Assembly (NCBI GenBank): GCA_000611775.1 | Contig: KK106982.1 | Location: 1,906,643-1,970,642 of the forward strand | Direction: 5' to 3' | Length of the DNA: 64,000 nt | Source of the DNA: Umbilicaria muhlenbergii | Taxonomy: Eukaryota; Ascomycota; Lecanoromycetes; Umbilicariales; Umbilicariaceae | Shown here: positions 1-12,999 of the stretch, piece after piece | How the letters are laid out: the number at the start of each line of letters is the position of its first letter | How positions within the stretch are numbered: the first letter of the stretch is position 1 | Program-made: the position numbers and the translations under genes | Notes under the pieces: generated by a model | Told to the model about the DNA's origin: nothing | Database searches by the model: none | What the model saw: the letters and a program-made list of their open reading frames with translations, nothing else

Positions 1-3000
1 TATGACCCTCGAATGCCTAGTTCAGTTCCTCTGCCTGTCTTCCTCCGTCAAGCCGCGATGCACACCATGAAGACGGTGCTCACATGGTCACGCTTCCATT
101 TGGTCCTATTTGTATGGTTGGGCTGGCTGCCCTGGTGCATGCGGACCGTGTGGCGTGGTTTATTCTGGGTGGGGGATGGGGGTTGGATCAGCTGGCACGA
201 CATTGGTGAGCTGTCTCGGTCAACAGCTCAGGCAAGCTTGGATCAGCTCGCTGCAGAAGGCACCACACCGGCCGGGCATACCTTACTCATGTCGAGCGAC
301 GCTGCAGCTTCGGCAGTGGTCGCACAAGTGGCCAAGGCTCTACCTCAAATTCTGTCACCGGTGTCCCAGACTCTCAACTCATCAGCTAGTGAACCTACGG
401 TCTACAGGATCGTAAAACGGTTAATTGGTGCTGCGGTAGGCCGCGGTGCGAATGGAAGCCCCTCCCTCAACGACCAGACATCTATATTAAACACAACGAG
501 TACATCTCGATTTGGTTATCGATCGCCGTCTTTGTTCTCTGAAATCCTGTTCCTGAAGACCTTGACGCCGTGGCCAACACTTAACAGCATCATAATCGAC
601 ACGCTAGAAGGACAACTAATCACTCTATTTGTGGTAATCGCCTTCATTCTCATATTTTTGATTCGAGAATGGGTGGTACAACAAGGCGTAAACCTAGGAC
701 CGGGTTTCGCAGGTGCAGCCGAAGGACAAGCCGAGGAAGTGGGAGCGCTGCAACAGCTCGCACGCCAGCATGCCGAGGACAGACTGAGACACGCTCGTCG
801 AGGCGATGTAGTTGCGGGACCGGAATTGAACGATGGGGATGCCGAAATCGCCGAACCAGAACTTCCAGCCAGGATGCTTCCCCGCCCAAGACCCAGACAA
901 GGAGCACACCCACGAATTGATGAAGAGCCGCATGGCGAACCGAGGCGCGATCCAACTGACGATTCTCATACCCAGCCTGAAGGAGATGCGTCTTCAATTA
1001 CTTCTGCTGGTCTTTTCACCGACAGTCCCCAACTCGGTTGGGATCCGATTCGCTCTGGAGGCCCACCCTCATATTCTCAAGCAAGGCCAGCTATACCTGA
1101 CAGAGATGCGATTGCAAGAGTAACGGATATCCGACGAACCATTGAGGAACAAGCAACAAGACATGATCGAGACCGGCCGGGTATGAAGGTATTTATGGAT
1201 ATCTGGCAACGTGCCGACAGTAGGCCAGAAGAAGTGCTTAGGATCATTGAAGAGGAAAATCGAGGCGCTGAGTTGGCATGGGTGGTGGCGGCTATGACCA
1301 AGTTACAAGATCCAAATCTCGATACCCAGCGGGACTACGAGTCGAGCAGGCGTGAGCTTACCGATCTTATCTCGCAAGTGGATAGCGATCTGACGGAAGT
1401 CGTCACGCGGGTGGAAGGCAATGTCAATGCAGATAGAAGCAACGTTCTTAACGTTGTGGACACTCCAGTGGAGAAACCGTTGAACGAAAGTCAAGAAGGG
1501 TGGCAACTCATTCAAGGTTCTCCCGCAGCTTCTGGTTCTAGTGATCGTCTATCACAAACTTCCGAGCCTTATCCTCTGATAGAAATCGAGGATTCCCATC
1601 AGTCTGACCCACTCACGTGTGATCCTGCGTCAATGCCTAGCATGACCACTGCCAGCGAGACAAGGGCAGGACCTGAGTACGCTATCACCGTGGACGACAC
1701 CCCAGGGTTAATGGTGGGAACGATGGACACCCAAGACAACTTTGATCCTCTAAGCGAGGCGACGGGAAAGTCGGCGAGCAATCCACAGTTGGAGCCTGTA
1801 TCACCTGAAAGGGCAAACCCACTTCACGAAGACTTTGGCGAAGGTAGCTCTGCGGGTGCGACTGTAATCAACACAACAGATACTCGAGCAACCGAGACAC
1901 TCCCAAATCAAATACTAAACACGTCCGACAACATCCAACACGAGATGCCAGCCGATACCGTCCCACCTCGGGCATACAGTGAGAGACTCATGGACTGGCT
2001 CTGGGGAGGGGTTACTCCGCTTGTGGAGCAAGTTCATGAGGAAGGGGAAGACGATGAACACATCGTTCATGATCTCGCAGAAGAAGCACCCTTTGTCCCT
2101 GTGATTCACGGGCAGCCCGTCATGGAGGAGAACAACGCCATAGAGGACGTGGTGAGGGATCCCAGAGCAATTGCGGCAGGACCAGCAGCTGGTCTTGATC
2201 TCAACGAGGCTGACGCTGTTGAAGAGGGAGAAGATCTGGAAGGCATTATGGAGCTCATAGGAATGCAAGGTCCATTGGCGGGGCTTGTCCAGAATGGAAT
2301 GTTCAGCGCTGTACTAGTTTCTACGACCGTCTTCGTCGGCATCTGGATACCTTACATCTGTGGCAAATTTGTCTTGGTGTTTCTTGCGAATCCAGTCCCA
2401 CTGCTCATCAAACTTCCTCTGCGATGGATGTCTACCGCTGCGGACCTGGTAATAGATGTTTTTGTTCTATGCGTCGGATGTGCCTTCTATTGGGTTGACA
2501 CTCTGGTACGCTTGCTTTGTTCTCCCGTTGGTATCGCCTTCCCGGTCATGGTGAAGGTTACACAGAACAAGTTACTGGCAGCAACTGCGAGAAGCTATGC
2601 CGAGAGCGCATTGGGGCGACTTGCAAGAATGTTTGCTACGACAAGCGACACTTTCTCCAACTCAGATATTCCAGTTTTTTCAATCCTTGCCCACGAGGCA
2701 TTGCATTCCATCGAGGATCAGGTAACGGACTTGGTTCGAACAGTATTCGACTCGCTCTATGCTCTCAGTCATGGTTCTCCAACAAAAGCTATCGACGCAC
2801 TTTGGGTCTCACCCTTGGCCGCCAAAGTCTCCGCACTCAGCATGAAGTCACTCAAAACCTTGGCGATGCACGAAGTCAATGATTTAATCTCATTACCATC
2901 GTCCTTACTCAAAATTAATCCTCTGCGAATTACCCTCGATATACCGCGGCGTACGAAGCCACTGGATTACAGCCTCGCATACTGGGATTCGAAGGATCGC

Positions 3001-5033
3001 ATACTGGCAATAGCGCTAGGCTACTTGTGTTTCTCCGTACTTGGAGCAGTCTACTTGAAGATCAGTGCTTCTCTCAGAGGCAATAAGCGCGGTGAAAAGG
3101 TACAGGGAGCTGTTGCAGATGTGTTGTACCAAGCCGGTGGTGTTTTGAAGGTGATCCTAATCATCAGCATTGAGATGATTGTATTTCCTCTCTACTGTGG
3201 TTTGCTCTTAGACGTCGCCCTTCTACCACTATTCGAGAACGCATCTGTGATGTCACGAGTCAACTTCACCCTGACTTCCCCGAATACTTCTCTTTTTGTT
3301 CATTGGTTCGTTGGGACCTGCTACATGTTCCATTTTGCCCTGTTTGTCTCAATGTGTCGGAAAATCATGCGGAATGGAGTTCTCTGTAAGTTTAATTTTA
3401 CCACTCCTTGGATGCCATTACTAACAAAGGACACGCAGACTTCATCCGTGATCCGGACGATCCAACTTTCCATCCTGTCCGCGATGTTCTTGAGCGTAAT
3501 ATATCGACGCAACTTCGAAAAATCGCTTTCAGCGCATTAGTATACGGTGGATTGGTGATTGTCTGCCTTGGTGGCGTAGTCTGGGGATTGGGTCATGCAT
3601 TTGACGGCGTTTTTCCGATTCACTGGTCGTCAAACGAGCCAGTACTGGAGTTTCCGGTGGATCTTCTATTTTACAACTTTTTGATGCCCCTCGCTGTCAA
3701 ATTTTTCAAGCCTTCGGATGGCCTGAACAAGATCTACAGTTGGTGGTTCCGCAGGTGTGCGAGGATGTTACGCTTGACGCACTTCCTTTTTGGCGACCGG
3801 ATGGAAGATGAAGAGGGCCACTATGCCTACCATACATGGTGGGGTTGGATTTCGCCAACGCGAAGCAACCATCAATTACCTGCAGTGGATTCTCGCGCGG
3901 ATGCCTCGGCGGACAAAGAAATTACAAGCAGCACCTTTCTGCGAGACGGTAGGTACGTGAGGGCTCCGGCATCGGACCAAGTCCGTATACCGAAAGGTGC
4001 TCGTACCTTCGTCGAAGTGGATGCTCAAGACCAGCGGATCGACGGCCAACCAGACAGCGAAAGTGGGTTGCACGGGCGCAAAAACACTATGTTCTCCAAG
4101 GTCTATGTTCCTCCATTCTTCAGACTTCGTATCGGACTCTTCGTGCTCCTGATCTGGCTATTCGCTGCCACCACAGGCGTTGGTATCACACTCATTCCTC
4201 TCATCTTCGGCCGCCACGTCTTCGCATACATGATCCCCAACCACTTACGCATGAACGACATTTATGCTTTCTCCATCGGGATCTACATTCTCGGCAGTAC
4301 TCTCTACACCCTCCTCAACTATCACCATGTTCTCACCTCCGCCGCTTCTTACCTTCGGCCTGGCGCCACATCTAATGCTCGAACCCTTTTGCGCCAGACA
4401 CTTCATTACAGCGTGCTGCTCCTACGTCTTCTCTACACCTACGCATCCTTTGCTTTCCTCCTTCCCGCCCTCTTCGCCCTGGTTATGGAGGTTTATCTCG
4501 TCATTCCCTTACATACGTATTTCGGCGGTGGCGAGCGCCACATCATCCACTTTATCCAAGATTGGACCCTCGGCGTGCTTTACGTCAAGATGGCCGGCAG
4601 GCTTATTCTCTGGAACAGGCAGTCCCGACCCGCAGAAGCCCTCAGGGCGATTGTGAGGCAAGGCTGGTTGAACCCGGATGTCAGACTCGCAACAAGGAGT
4701 TTCATATTTCCGGCTACGGTGCTCATGTGCGGTGTATTGGTTGTGCCGCTGCCGCTAGGCTGGCTGGCGAATAAGGTTTATTTCACCTATCACAACCAGG
4801 TGGGTGAGCCTGACGCCAGCATGATGCAGAGCTGTATCTATCGTTATAGCTACCCGGCTGTGCTGGGCCTGGGCATGCTTTGCGGCTTCCTGTATTTGCT
4901 TGGCTTGGCACTGAAAGGCTGGAGGCAGAGGATTCGGGATGAGGTCTATCTGATTGGGGAGAGGTTGCATAACTTTGGGGAGAAGAGAGCAGCGGTTGTG
5001 GGGAAGGTGGCGAGGGTCTCGAGTCAGGGCTGA
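1..5033 (+). CDS. SSM4: SSM4/DOA10-type ER ubiquitin ligase (5' end outside window)
   Basis: Membrane E3 ubiquitin ligase of ER and inner nuclear envelope (Doa10/MARCH6 family), which marks misfolded and short-lived proteins for degradation. The reading frame is open to base 1, so the N-terminal RING-CH finger lies upstream; 1659 residues are visible. Two exons, 1-3385 and 3439-5033: the 53-bp intron starts gtaagt, ends cacgcag, and joins the two frames in phase at a TAC codon. The join restores the family's conserved stretch that includes FIRDPDDPTFHPVRDVLER. Many hydrophobic segments are visible (about residues 40-60, 200-220, 760-790, 1000-1020, 1040-1070, and at least six in exon 2), separated by a long acidic low-complexity loop (about 230-750). 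The coding strand turns G-rich in the last 150 bp. Family assignment is firm; the start cannot be seen. Confidence 0.93.
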
Positions 5034-6840
5034 GGATGGACTTGGGTTTTCGTAGCAAGAAGCTTAGCCAACAGATCCACTCTTATGGCGCTCACTAGAC
5101 CGGTGGCTGATAAGTGGATGACGTGTACACGTAGAGTACCGTATATCACAGATCAATGTTAGCGATCAATCATTGGAGTTTGCTGGCTTTAGCGGGTCTG
5201 TACGAACAGAGAGCGAGGAGATTCACTCATGCGCTATCTTTGAAGATTATCATATACCTTAGTCGGTAAGGGAATGGTCTACCTGGATGAAGATGCGTTG
5301 AGGCGAAAGTTCAATGTCTTATCGTACCGGTGCCTCTCCGAACCCAATTGACGAGTAACATTCTGTGGACATTTTCGATGCATCCTTGCGAACCAAGGTC
5401 TGAAACCACGGGGCCCAGTCTTGTGCATTGATTGTCTCGGTTCGCCCTACGATACTACCTTAGCCAGGGGCGTCTTACTGAAATCCAACTGTGGAACAGA
5501 TCAGTTTAACTGGACGGAGACGGAAACCCGGCTTTTCGTTTACCCCGGCGTATGCGAGTCATTCTGACACTGACTACATGTACCTACCTACGCAGCCTCA
5601 CCGTCACAAGCAGGATCAAGAGTTCGCACCAAACCCTATGCCGTGACACTGCAAGGCGTGGCCGTCAGGGGTCGAGGGTTGGAGGGTGGGCACGCTCAGG
5701 TAGGCTCACGGTGGTGAAGGTTTAGTTAAGGTCATTGGTAAACTCAAGCGAGGATCCCGCACTTGGGTGGCCATGTGCGAAAGTGGGGGTGCGGGGTTTT
5801 CTTACGCCAATCGCCACAACCCCTTTTTTTTAGCACCATGACATCGAACCTGACATGGGGCCAAGCATCTCGACGCCTACTTGGGAATAAGATAATGCAC
5901 CCAGTGCCAACTATCCATGCAGCGTTATATTGCTGTCGTACGAGTATGGATTTCTGCAATCCTTCCCGGAAAGGCTTTGCTGATACGGCCAGCGGTGAGC
6001 TGCCCCTCGATCTGACGACGACTTCCCTGGCCGTCTGGGTTCGCCATGAGACGCCACGCAGGGGGCCTGGCTGGCTAGCGGAAAGCTTCCTATGACCAGT
6101 TGGCAGCGGAGGATGATTGAAGGGTGGCGGCTTTTACTTGTTTTCTGAACGGTTCGGGAACTTATACGAACAGGGCGCTGCCCGATAAGGACAGGGCACA
6201 GGGGAGACGGACAGGGTGACTGATTATGATTGGCTGCAAGGTTCTTGAACTAATGAATTCCAACACCCGGGCAGCCCGCTGCTTCAGGCTTTCATGCTCT
6301 TACTTCTACTGGTTTTTATTGAAGCCTTCTGCTTGATGACATGGAGGTCGGTGACGCACTGAGCAGAAGACAGTCCCAGGCAGAAGATAGTCTCGAGCAG
6401 GATTCAGTCTCAAGCGGAAGAAACTTGCAAGCGGAGGCTTCAACGGCATGAAGACAAGCCCCTGAAAGAGCTGGGGCAAGCCAGCCGCACTCATGGACCT
6501 TTGGCCGTGTGGGTGCCGAGAGCGGCAGGCACGGTGTTCACAGCGATGAGGTGCTGCCATGAGGGGTAGGAGTGAGGTGGCAGCACGGGAACACACCTCC
6601 ACAATCCATATAGGTGACGATCTCGACTTCTTTGGAGCCGCAGAGGCAGCGAATATGACAGCTCGCAGATTGGTGTGGGGGCAATCAGTGAGCTGCAAAG
6701 CCAATAGCCCAGCAGCCCTGCTTGTATCACCACACCATGCCCGTATTCATATGGCCCTGTCCGTATAAAGCTCCCCAGACGGGCCTTCGAAGGCATACTC
6801 TCTCCACACGGTTCAACCATTTCCGTACTTTGGGATCACC
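5034..6840. other. intergenic region with TATA-like box at its right end
   Basis: No gene is supported over 1.8 kb. Open frames are short (up to about 130 codons), overlap on both strands, and carry no recognisable motif. A TATAAAG at 6764-6770 lies 71 bp before the start codon of the downstream secreted protein and may be its core promoter. Confidence 0.6.
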
Positions 6841-9800
6841 ATGATGCTTCTGACTCTTATTGCACTTTTTTGCGGAGCTCAGCTCGTCGCAGCAGGAGCG
6901 AATTTTACTGCAGATATTTGCTACAGAGCCGTAGCCGGTAGGTCTTTGCGTAAAACCTTGAGTCAGTCGCGTTGGGTTCACCGTTTAATGCTGTTATAGA
7001 CACGGCTATTGCAACACGGCATCCTTCATCAGACTGCTCAACGTTTTTAACGGCAACTGTAACACCACCCCCAGTGTATGTTTATCTTCAGTTTATTACT
7101 GCTCACTAGCTCACGAGTTATCCTCCAGCACCGCCTCAGCACAGCTTACCACCACCAGCACAGCAACAGTTGTCTACGAAACAACCACATTCATAGGCGG
7201 CGCAACTACTGCACTCTACGGTACAAGCACTGTCACCTTGGGCAGTACTACAATTGTCTACGAGGATACCACATACATAATCGGCACATTCACAACAACG
7301 TACGCCACAAGCACAATCACCTATGGTACAACTACCGGTGGCGTAGCCGTCAACAGGCGGGGCATCAGCGATTCCTATCCGATCACTAAAAGCTGCAACG
7401 CAGCCTGCATCCCAGCCTATGCCTCTCCCTGCTCAGGTGTCGTCCGATACTCGTCAGCCTGCTCTTGTCTTGGTGTTACAGCTACCACTATTACCCTTCC
7501 CGCATCCACCTTTAACATTACATACACCGCGACTGTCACAGTCACCACGTCAATCCTCGCCCGCTCCGTCCTGACCACCGCTTCTGTCCCGGTTGAATCT
7601 TCGGTCCCGGTCACCTCTTCTGTCCTGGTTACATCTTCAGTCCTGGCCAACACCTCAGTTCTGGCTAATACCTCAGTCATCGTCACCTCTGCCACCTCCA
7701 CTGCTCCCGCGAGCACCGTGACGTCCCCCTGCGCCAATGCCCTCCCAACCTTCGCCTTTAAAGCCCACAGCAATGTTGGTCCCGCACCCGACTACCTGTT
7801 GTTCGCAAACGTAGGTTATTTTAATGGCACTGTTGCGTACACAGCTCTTGGCAGTCCGACACTCAGCTCAGCCACCAACTTTTCCCTCAATGCTGCAGGC
7901 AACCTCTTGACGCCAGAAGTGGATTCCTATTTCATCCAGCCAGGGAACCTACTGGTGGCTGCTGTCAATCTTCAGGTGTTTACTGATAACGACCTTTACT
8001 TTGTCAGGCCTGATACTGTCGACCAGCTTGGGTTTACAGCGTTGGTATGTCAGATCACAGTGAACAGCGTGCTGTCATGCTCAGCTGGGGATGGTTATAC
8101 TGTGTTTGTGGGCTGCGGGTTCAAAGACACATCTCTAAGTTTTGGGAATGGGATCTCTATCCCCTATGAATGCTTTACTGAGCTTCCACTGGTTGTACCT
8201 ATTTGCACACCTTTAATCCTGGTCAACACCTCCTCAGTTCTGGCCACCTCCTCCTCAGTCCTGGCCAACTCCTCAGTCCCTGTCACCTCTTCTGTCTCAA
8301 TTACATCTTCGGCATCAGTTACATCTTCAGCCCCGGTCACCTCTGTCGTGACCACTTCTTCTGTTGTGGTCACATCTTCAGTTCTGGTCAACTCCTCAGT
8401 CTCCGTGATCACCTCCTCAGTCTCAGCCACCTCTTCTGTCCTGGTTACATCTTCAGTCCTGGCCAACACCTCAGTTCTGGCTAATACCTCAGTCATCGCC
8501 ACCTCTGCCACCTCCACTGCTCCCGCGAGCACCGTGACGTCCCTCTGCGCCAATGCCCTCCCAACCTTCGCCATTAAAGGCTACGACAATGTTGGTTATC
8601 CACTCGCAAACGTAGGTTATTTTAATGGCACCGTTGCGTACACAGCTCTTGGCAGTGATACACTCAGCTCAGCCACCAACTTTTCCCTCAATGCCGCAGG
8701 CAACCTCTTGACGCCAGAAGTGGATTCTTATTTCATCCAGCCAGGGAACCCACTGGTGGCTGCTGTCAATCTTCAGGGGTTTAATCAAAATGACCTTAAT
8801 TTTATCAGGCCTGATACTGTCGACCAGCTTGGGTTTACAGCATTGATATGTCAGATCACAGTGAACAGCGTACTGTCATGCTCAGCTGGGGATGGTTATA
8901 CTGTGTTTTTGGGCTGCGGGTTCAAAGACACAACTCTAAGTTTTGGGAATGGGATATCTATCCCTTATCAATGCACTACTGAGGTTCTTCTGGTTGTACC
9001 TATTTGCACACCTTTAACCCTGATCAACACCTCCTCAGTTCTGGTCACCTCCTCTTCAGTCCTGGTCACCTCTTCTGTCCCAATTACATCTTCGGCACCA
9101 GTTACATCTCCGGCCCTGGTCACCTCCCCTGTCGTGACCACTTCTTCTGTTGTGGCCACATCTTCAGTTCTGGCCAACTCCTCAGTCCCCGTGGTCACCT
9201 CCTCAGTCCCGGCTACCTCATCAGTCCTAAACACCTCTTCTGTCTCTGTCCCGGCCACTTCTTCTGTCCCGGCTACCTCTTCTGTTCTGGCCCCCTCTTC
9301 TGTCCCCGTCACGTCTTCCGTCCCGGCTACCTCCTCAGCCCTGGCCAACTCCTCAGTCCTCACCATCACTACTGCTTCCGCAAGCACTTTGACCTCCTGC
9401 GCCAATTCCCTCCCAACGTTCGCCATTTCAGCCGTCGCGTACCGTATTGATAATCCTTTAGGGTTCGCAGTTCTCTATCCACAAGTCAACAATTCAGGCG
9501 TTGCCATTACTAGTCCCACACTCAGCGGTGCCAGCATATTTTCCCTCAATGCTGCAGGCAACCTATTAGCAGATGGACTGGTGGCCGCTGCTGCTCCCAC
9601 TTACCCAACGTATAGCCAGCTTTACTTTAACACCCCGGAATTTAATGAGCAGAACAACTATAGCACAGCGGTATGCTCTAAATACACAAGCGTGCTGCTG
9701 ATATGCTCAGTTCCGTCAGAACAAAATAGCGAACTTCAGGGTTGCGGGATATCAGACGCAGTACTATATATTGCCAACAATGTTATCCCGGATTGCGTTA

Positions 9801-10348
9801 CCTCGGTGGCTTATTTGCCGATTGTACCTCTTTGTTCCGTCCAGACCACCTCTTCGGCCGTCGCCACTTCCACTGCTCCCACGAGCACCTTGACCTCCTG
9901 CGCCAATCCCCTCCCAACCTTCGCCTTTTCAGCCTATAGCACGTCTGGGGTCAACGATTTTGGATTCTTAGTCCCATTTACCCTGTCCCCGAATGGCACC
10001 GGTTTTTACGTTTTTCTAAATCAGACACTCAGCGGCGCCAGCCTCTTTTCTCTCAATGCTGCAGGCAACTTGTTGGCAGGTCAGCTGGTGGCTGTTGCTG
10101 ATAATGATTATCAGCAGTTCACCACGCTTATTTTTTTGAGCCCTGAAACTATCAGTACCAATCAGACTAGGTTTCTGAAGGTGGTCTGCCAGATCTCAGC
10201 GAGCAATGTGCTGACATGCTCAGCTGGACCTGCATTTCTTTACCTGGAGTCATGCGGGACATCAGGCTCAGGGGTAGTTATTGCGACCTATACCCCCCAT
10301 GGTTGCTTTAATAGTAATTTTCAGGTTGTATATGTTTGCACGCCGTAA
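6841..10348 (+). CDS. secreted Ser/Thr/Val-rich repeat protein with four cysteine-bearing domains
   Basis: Three exons, 6841-6937, 7000-7075 and 7129-10348 (introns 62 and 53 bp, phases agree), give 1130 residues. The first exon encodes a signal peptide (hydrophobic residues 3-18, small residues at the cleavage zone). Exon 2 contains the DCSTFL...TVTPPP pattern common in fungal secreted proteins. A Thr/Tyr-rich stretch follows, then four copies of a domain of about 150 residues that opens with CAN(A/P/S)LPTFA and contains SLNAAGNLL and (in copies 1, 2 and 4) a CSAG motif, starting near 7730, 8545, 9398 and 9899. Linkers are SSV-type repeats (7550-7725, 8215-8540, 9015-9395, short at 9835-9895). 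Copies 1 and 2, with the linker before them, are an almost exact tandem duplication of about 815 bp. No GPI tail is visible. A role in wall or surface interaction is inference; the domain's function is unknown to me. Confidence 0.85.
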
Positions 10349-10808
10349 GTGGGGGACAAGATTCGTACCGGTGTATGGGACATTCTTTGTTGTACTCGAT
10401 GAAGGGTTGGCAGAGTTTCCATTTGTGTGTAACTGTGTGCGGGTCCAGTCTTCTACATTTTGAATTGACATCAGTCCCAGTTAATAGAAGAGACGTAACA
10501 AACGGCCTAGTTGGGGTAAACTGATCAATAGTTGTGTAAATCTGAAATTTCACGTTGGCAACATGGAAGCTCCCTGTTAATGAAGCGCCTCTGGGGATCC
10601 CCAAAAAAAACCCCCCTTCCATGATTGCATTAGTGTTGAGATGCAATGTTCAATGCGTGTGCTAGCGTGCCTCATCAGGCCAATATACCACATCGAGGAC
10701 CAGGAGACTTTCAGGTGATGCTGTGAGATCAATTTGTCTCCAGCCTCAAGAGCCACGCCGCTTTCGATATGAAGTATCCCAAGCACGTGAGAGTCAAGTG
10801 TAGATCTA
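10349..10808. other. intergenic, convergent gene ends
   Basis: This 460-bp stretch lies between two convergent genes. It holds an 8-base A run followed by CCCCCC near 10600 and short overlapping frames only. No gene, tRNA or clear terminator structure is seen. Confidence 0.5.
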
Positions 10809-11773
10809 CTATGCCTTCTTCTTCTCTCCGATTCCCTTCCCCTCCACCATGTTGAAGGCCCCTGCGATATTGCTGTAGCCCTCATACAACACCCACAACG
10901 GAAACCTAGTAGCCAGTTAACCTCCTCATATCTGATCCAGGCTTTCGAACCGCAACCTACCAAACCCACAGCGTATTGAAGAACATCAAATAAACCCACC
11001 TACGCCCCAATCTGGCATCAGCCCCACCTCATCAACGCCCATCCGCCACCGCCTCCGAACACAAAAGCAACCAAAAACAGGAGCAAGATAATCAAAACTC
11101 ACAAAAACATCCAAACCCCCGTCTCCAGATTCCCACACCCACTCAACCACTCCGGCGCAAAAGTCATCCACCCCCCATACAACTCCCCCGTCGCCAACAC
11201 GCACGCCCAAAACCACATCTTCGCCGTCTCTCCCCCCGCCCCCGGCCTCCCTGTCTTTCCCCCCGAGGCTCCTTCTGCCACCCCTCCCACCCCCCCGGCC
11301 CCCCTCCGTATCAACTCCGCCACATACCACGCCACCGGCGCCCCCACCCCGACCGTCACCAGCTCCACCGCCACCACCCCCACATCCGCCCCGGCCCACC
11401 TCTTATCCGCGCGCGCGTACTCCTGCCACAGTTTCGCGAGGGGGGAGGTGCCGTACGCGCTGCCGTACGCTCTGTCTTTGTATCCGAGAAAAGGGTTCAC
11501 GCGCCCAGCGCCGAGGGAGGCTGGGTGCGGATAGTCGGAGGAGGCGGGGTGGAGGGGGATGGTGGTGTAAGTGAAGAAGACGTTGTAGAGGAAACTGCCT
11601 TCGAGGAGGAGGTGGATTAGGAAGTCGAATACGTGCCAGATGTAGAGGGTGCGGAGTTTGGCGGGGGTGGGGCGAGGGAGGAGGTAAAGGGAGAGGAGGT
11701 AGGCGGCGAGGAGGAGGAGGAGGGTTAGGAGGAGGGAGAGGAGGGTTGTGGGTGTGAGGGTGGGTGAGGTCAT
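10809..11773 (-). CDS. EXPERA-domain (emopamil-binding-protein-like) membrane protein
   Basis: Three exons on the minus strand, 11103-11773, 10961-10999 and 10809-10905, with introns of 103 and 55 bp; phases agree and the product is 268 residues. Four hydrophobic segments match the EBP/EXPERA plan: an N-terminal anchor (8-32), a segment near 45-65 with HVFDFLIHLLLEG, one near 145-170, and a C-terminal one carrying FWACVLATGELYGGWMTFAP. The tiny middle exon (39 nt) restores WVYLMFFNTLW, and exon 3 continues FPLWVLYEGY, both typical of the family, which confirms the splice sites. Members include the sterol delta8-delta7 isomerase EBP and sigma-2 receptor-like proteins of the ER. Fungi make ergosterol with the unrelated Erg2, so an isomerase role here is not assured. 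The C-terminus ends in lysines (GEKKKA), which resembles a KKXX-type ER retrieval signal though not exactly. Confidence 0.88.
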
Positions 11774-12248
11774 GGTGGAGATGGATGGGGGGGTTGCATT
11801 GGGAGGAGGAGTGGGGTTGGGGGTTCGGTTGGTAGGGTTGTGGTGGTTGAAGTTGGTTGATCGCGTGGTGCGTTCTCTTTCGCTTGGGTGAGTAGGGGTT
11901 CGTGCAGCAGATAGGTTGTTAGGTGGTCTCAGATATCGCTATAGTGGCACCATGAACCATACACTCCAATTGGAATACAGACATTACTTCCTTATCTCCG
12001 AGTATGCATTTATGGATTGTTAGTCATCTAAAGTAGGTTCGCAGATCGCTCTGTGTCTCCCTGAAACATTGGCGACTGGCGACCGCTTTTGGTGATGATT
12101 CTCTGCTAGAGCGCTTCAATTATCTATAATACTCGAGGTATTTTCAAGAGAGACATATTTAGAACCTCATCAACATCGTGGGAAGTTCCTGTTCAGAGAC
12201 GATGACCCTGCTCATGGTCGATCTCGTATCCTGAAGCCCTAAGTCAAT
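11774..12248. other. divergent intergenic region
   Basis: The first 100 bp are strongly G-rich on the + strand, continuing the skew of the neighbouring gene. The rest is unremarkable. It would contain the promoters of the minus-strand EXPERA gene and the plus-strand small secreted protein. Confidence 0.5.
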
Positions 12249-12999
12249 ATGCGAGCTCTAACGCTATCCCTGATCAGTACCTTTTTCCATTCCGTAACCT
12301 TAGGCGCAGCAGTATTACCCAACACTTCAACATTGACTCCCCGAAGCAAATACTGTGTTAACGCTCCTCATACTGTAGCTGGGACGTAGGTAGAGTACTC
12401 CTACCTGCTCTTCCGTGATTCTCACCGGTTCAATATCGACAAGTGGCTGATATTGGGATTCAGCACCCTAGACCGCCGAACCCGGCCTCTGAGTAACTTC
12501 GCGCTCCGCAGCCCTGCCTCTGGGCCTGGGTTGACTGTGCTTGGCAACGGTCCCTTGGTTCCGGCCCCAACAAAGCTGATAGAGCACAGTCCTTACAGGG
12601 CGCCGGCGGGAAATCAGCGTAGGTCTGCGTGTCGGGGGGATCGCTAAGTCACGGTGTACGCCTCGCACTCAAACATACCTCGTCGTCACTGTTACTTCCT
12701 CCACCATCGCCAGCAATGTGATACTAAACCTCCTCGACGATGCATACACCAATATAATGGGTCACATATCATTCTATGGTGATTCGGTAATTGCCGACGC
12801 CCGTTTCGTCTGGGAGGGAGAGAATGGCGTGGTTCTGCACACTTTCAACACTAATAACCATCAGCAAACATGGAGGGTCTTGGCTGCAGCTCTGTTTGCT
12901 TTGGGGGACTTTATGTACCAAATCGGGACGGAAGCGGGGGCGTGTTATTTCACCATCATAGACGGTAACAACGAGGTTGGCAAAGGCTCCATTGCATGA
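12249..12999 (+). CDS. probable small secreted protein, intron(s) unresolved
   Basis: An ATG at 12249 opens 45 codons with a clear signal peptide (hydrophobic core at about residues 3-18, then GAAVLP), ending near 12370-12385 at possible GT donors. A second coding stretch in another frame runs from about 12649 to the stop at 12999 and contains TPRTQTYL, then TFNTNNHQQTW and FTIIDGNNEVGKG. This layout (signal peptide, middle strand-rich domain, terminal GNxVGxG) resembles small conserved secreted proteins of dothideomycetes as I remember them. I could not find a donor and acceptor pair with agreeing phase, so either a small middle exon is missed or the gene is decayed. Function unknown. Confidence 0.4.

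Noticed and set aside
6306-6704. 132-codon minus-strand frame before the secreted repeat protein
   Set aside because: No motif, no signal peptide, and a competing frame overlaps it; treated as chance.
7417-9426. Long minus-strand frames rich in TEE/RTE repeats opposite the secreted repeat protein
   Set aside because: They mirror the SSV/TSSV linkers of the plus-strand gene, which has a signal peptide, introns and conserved domains.
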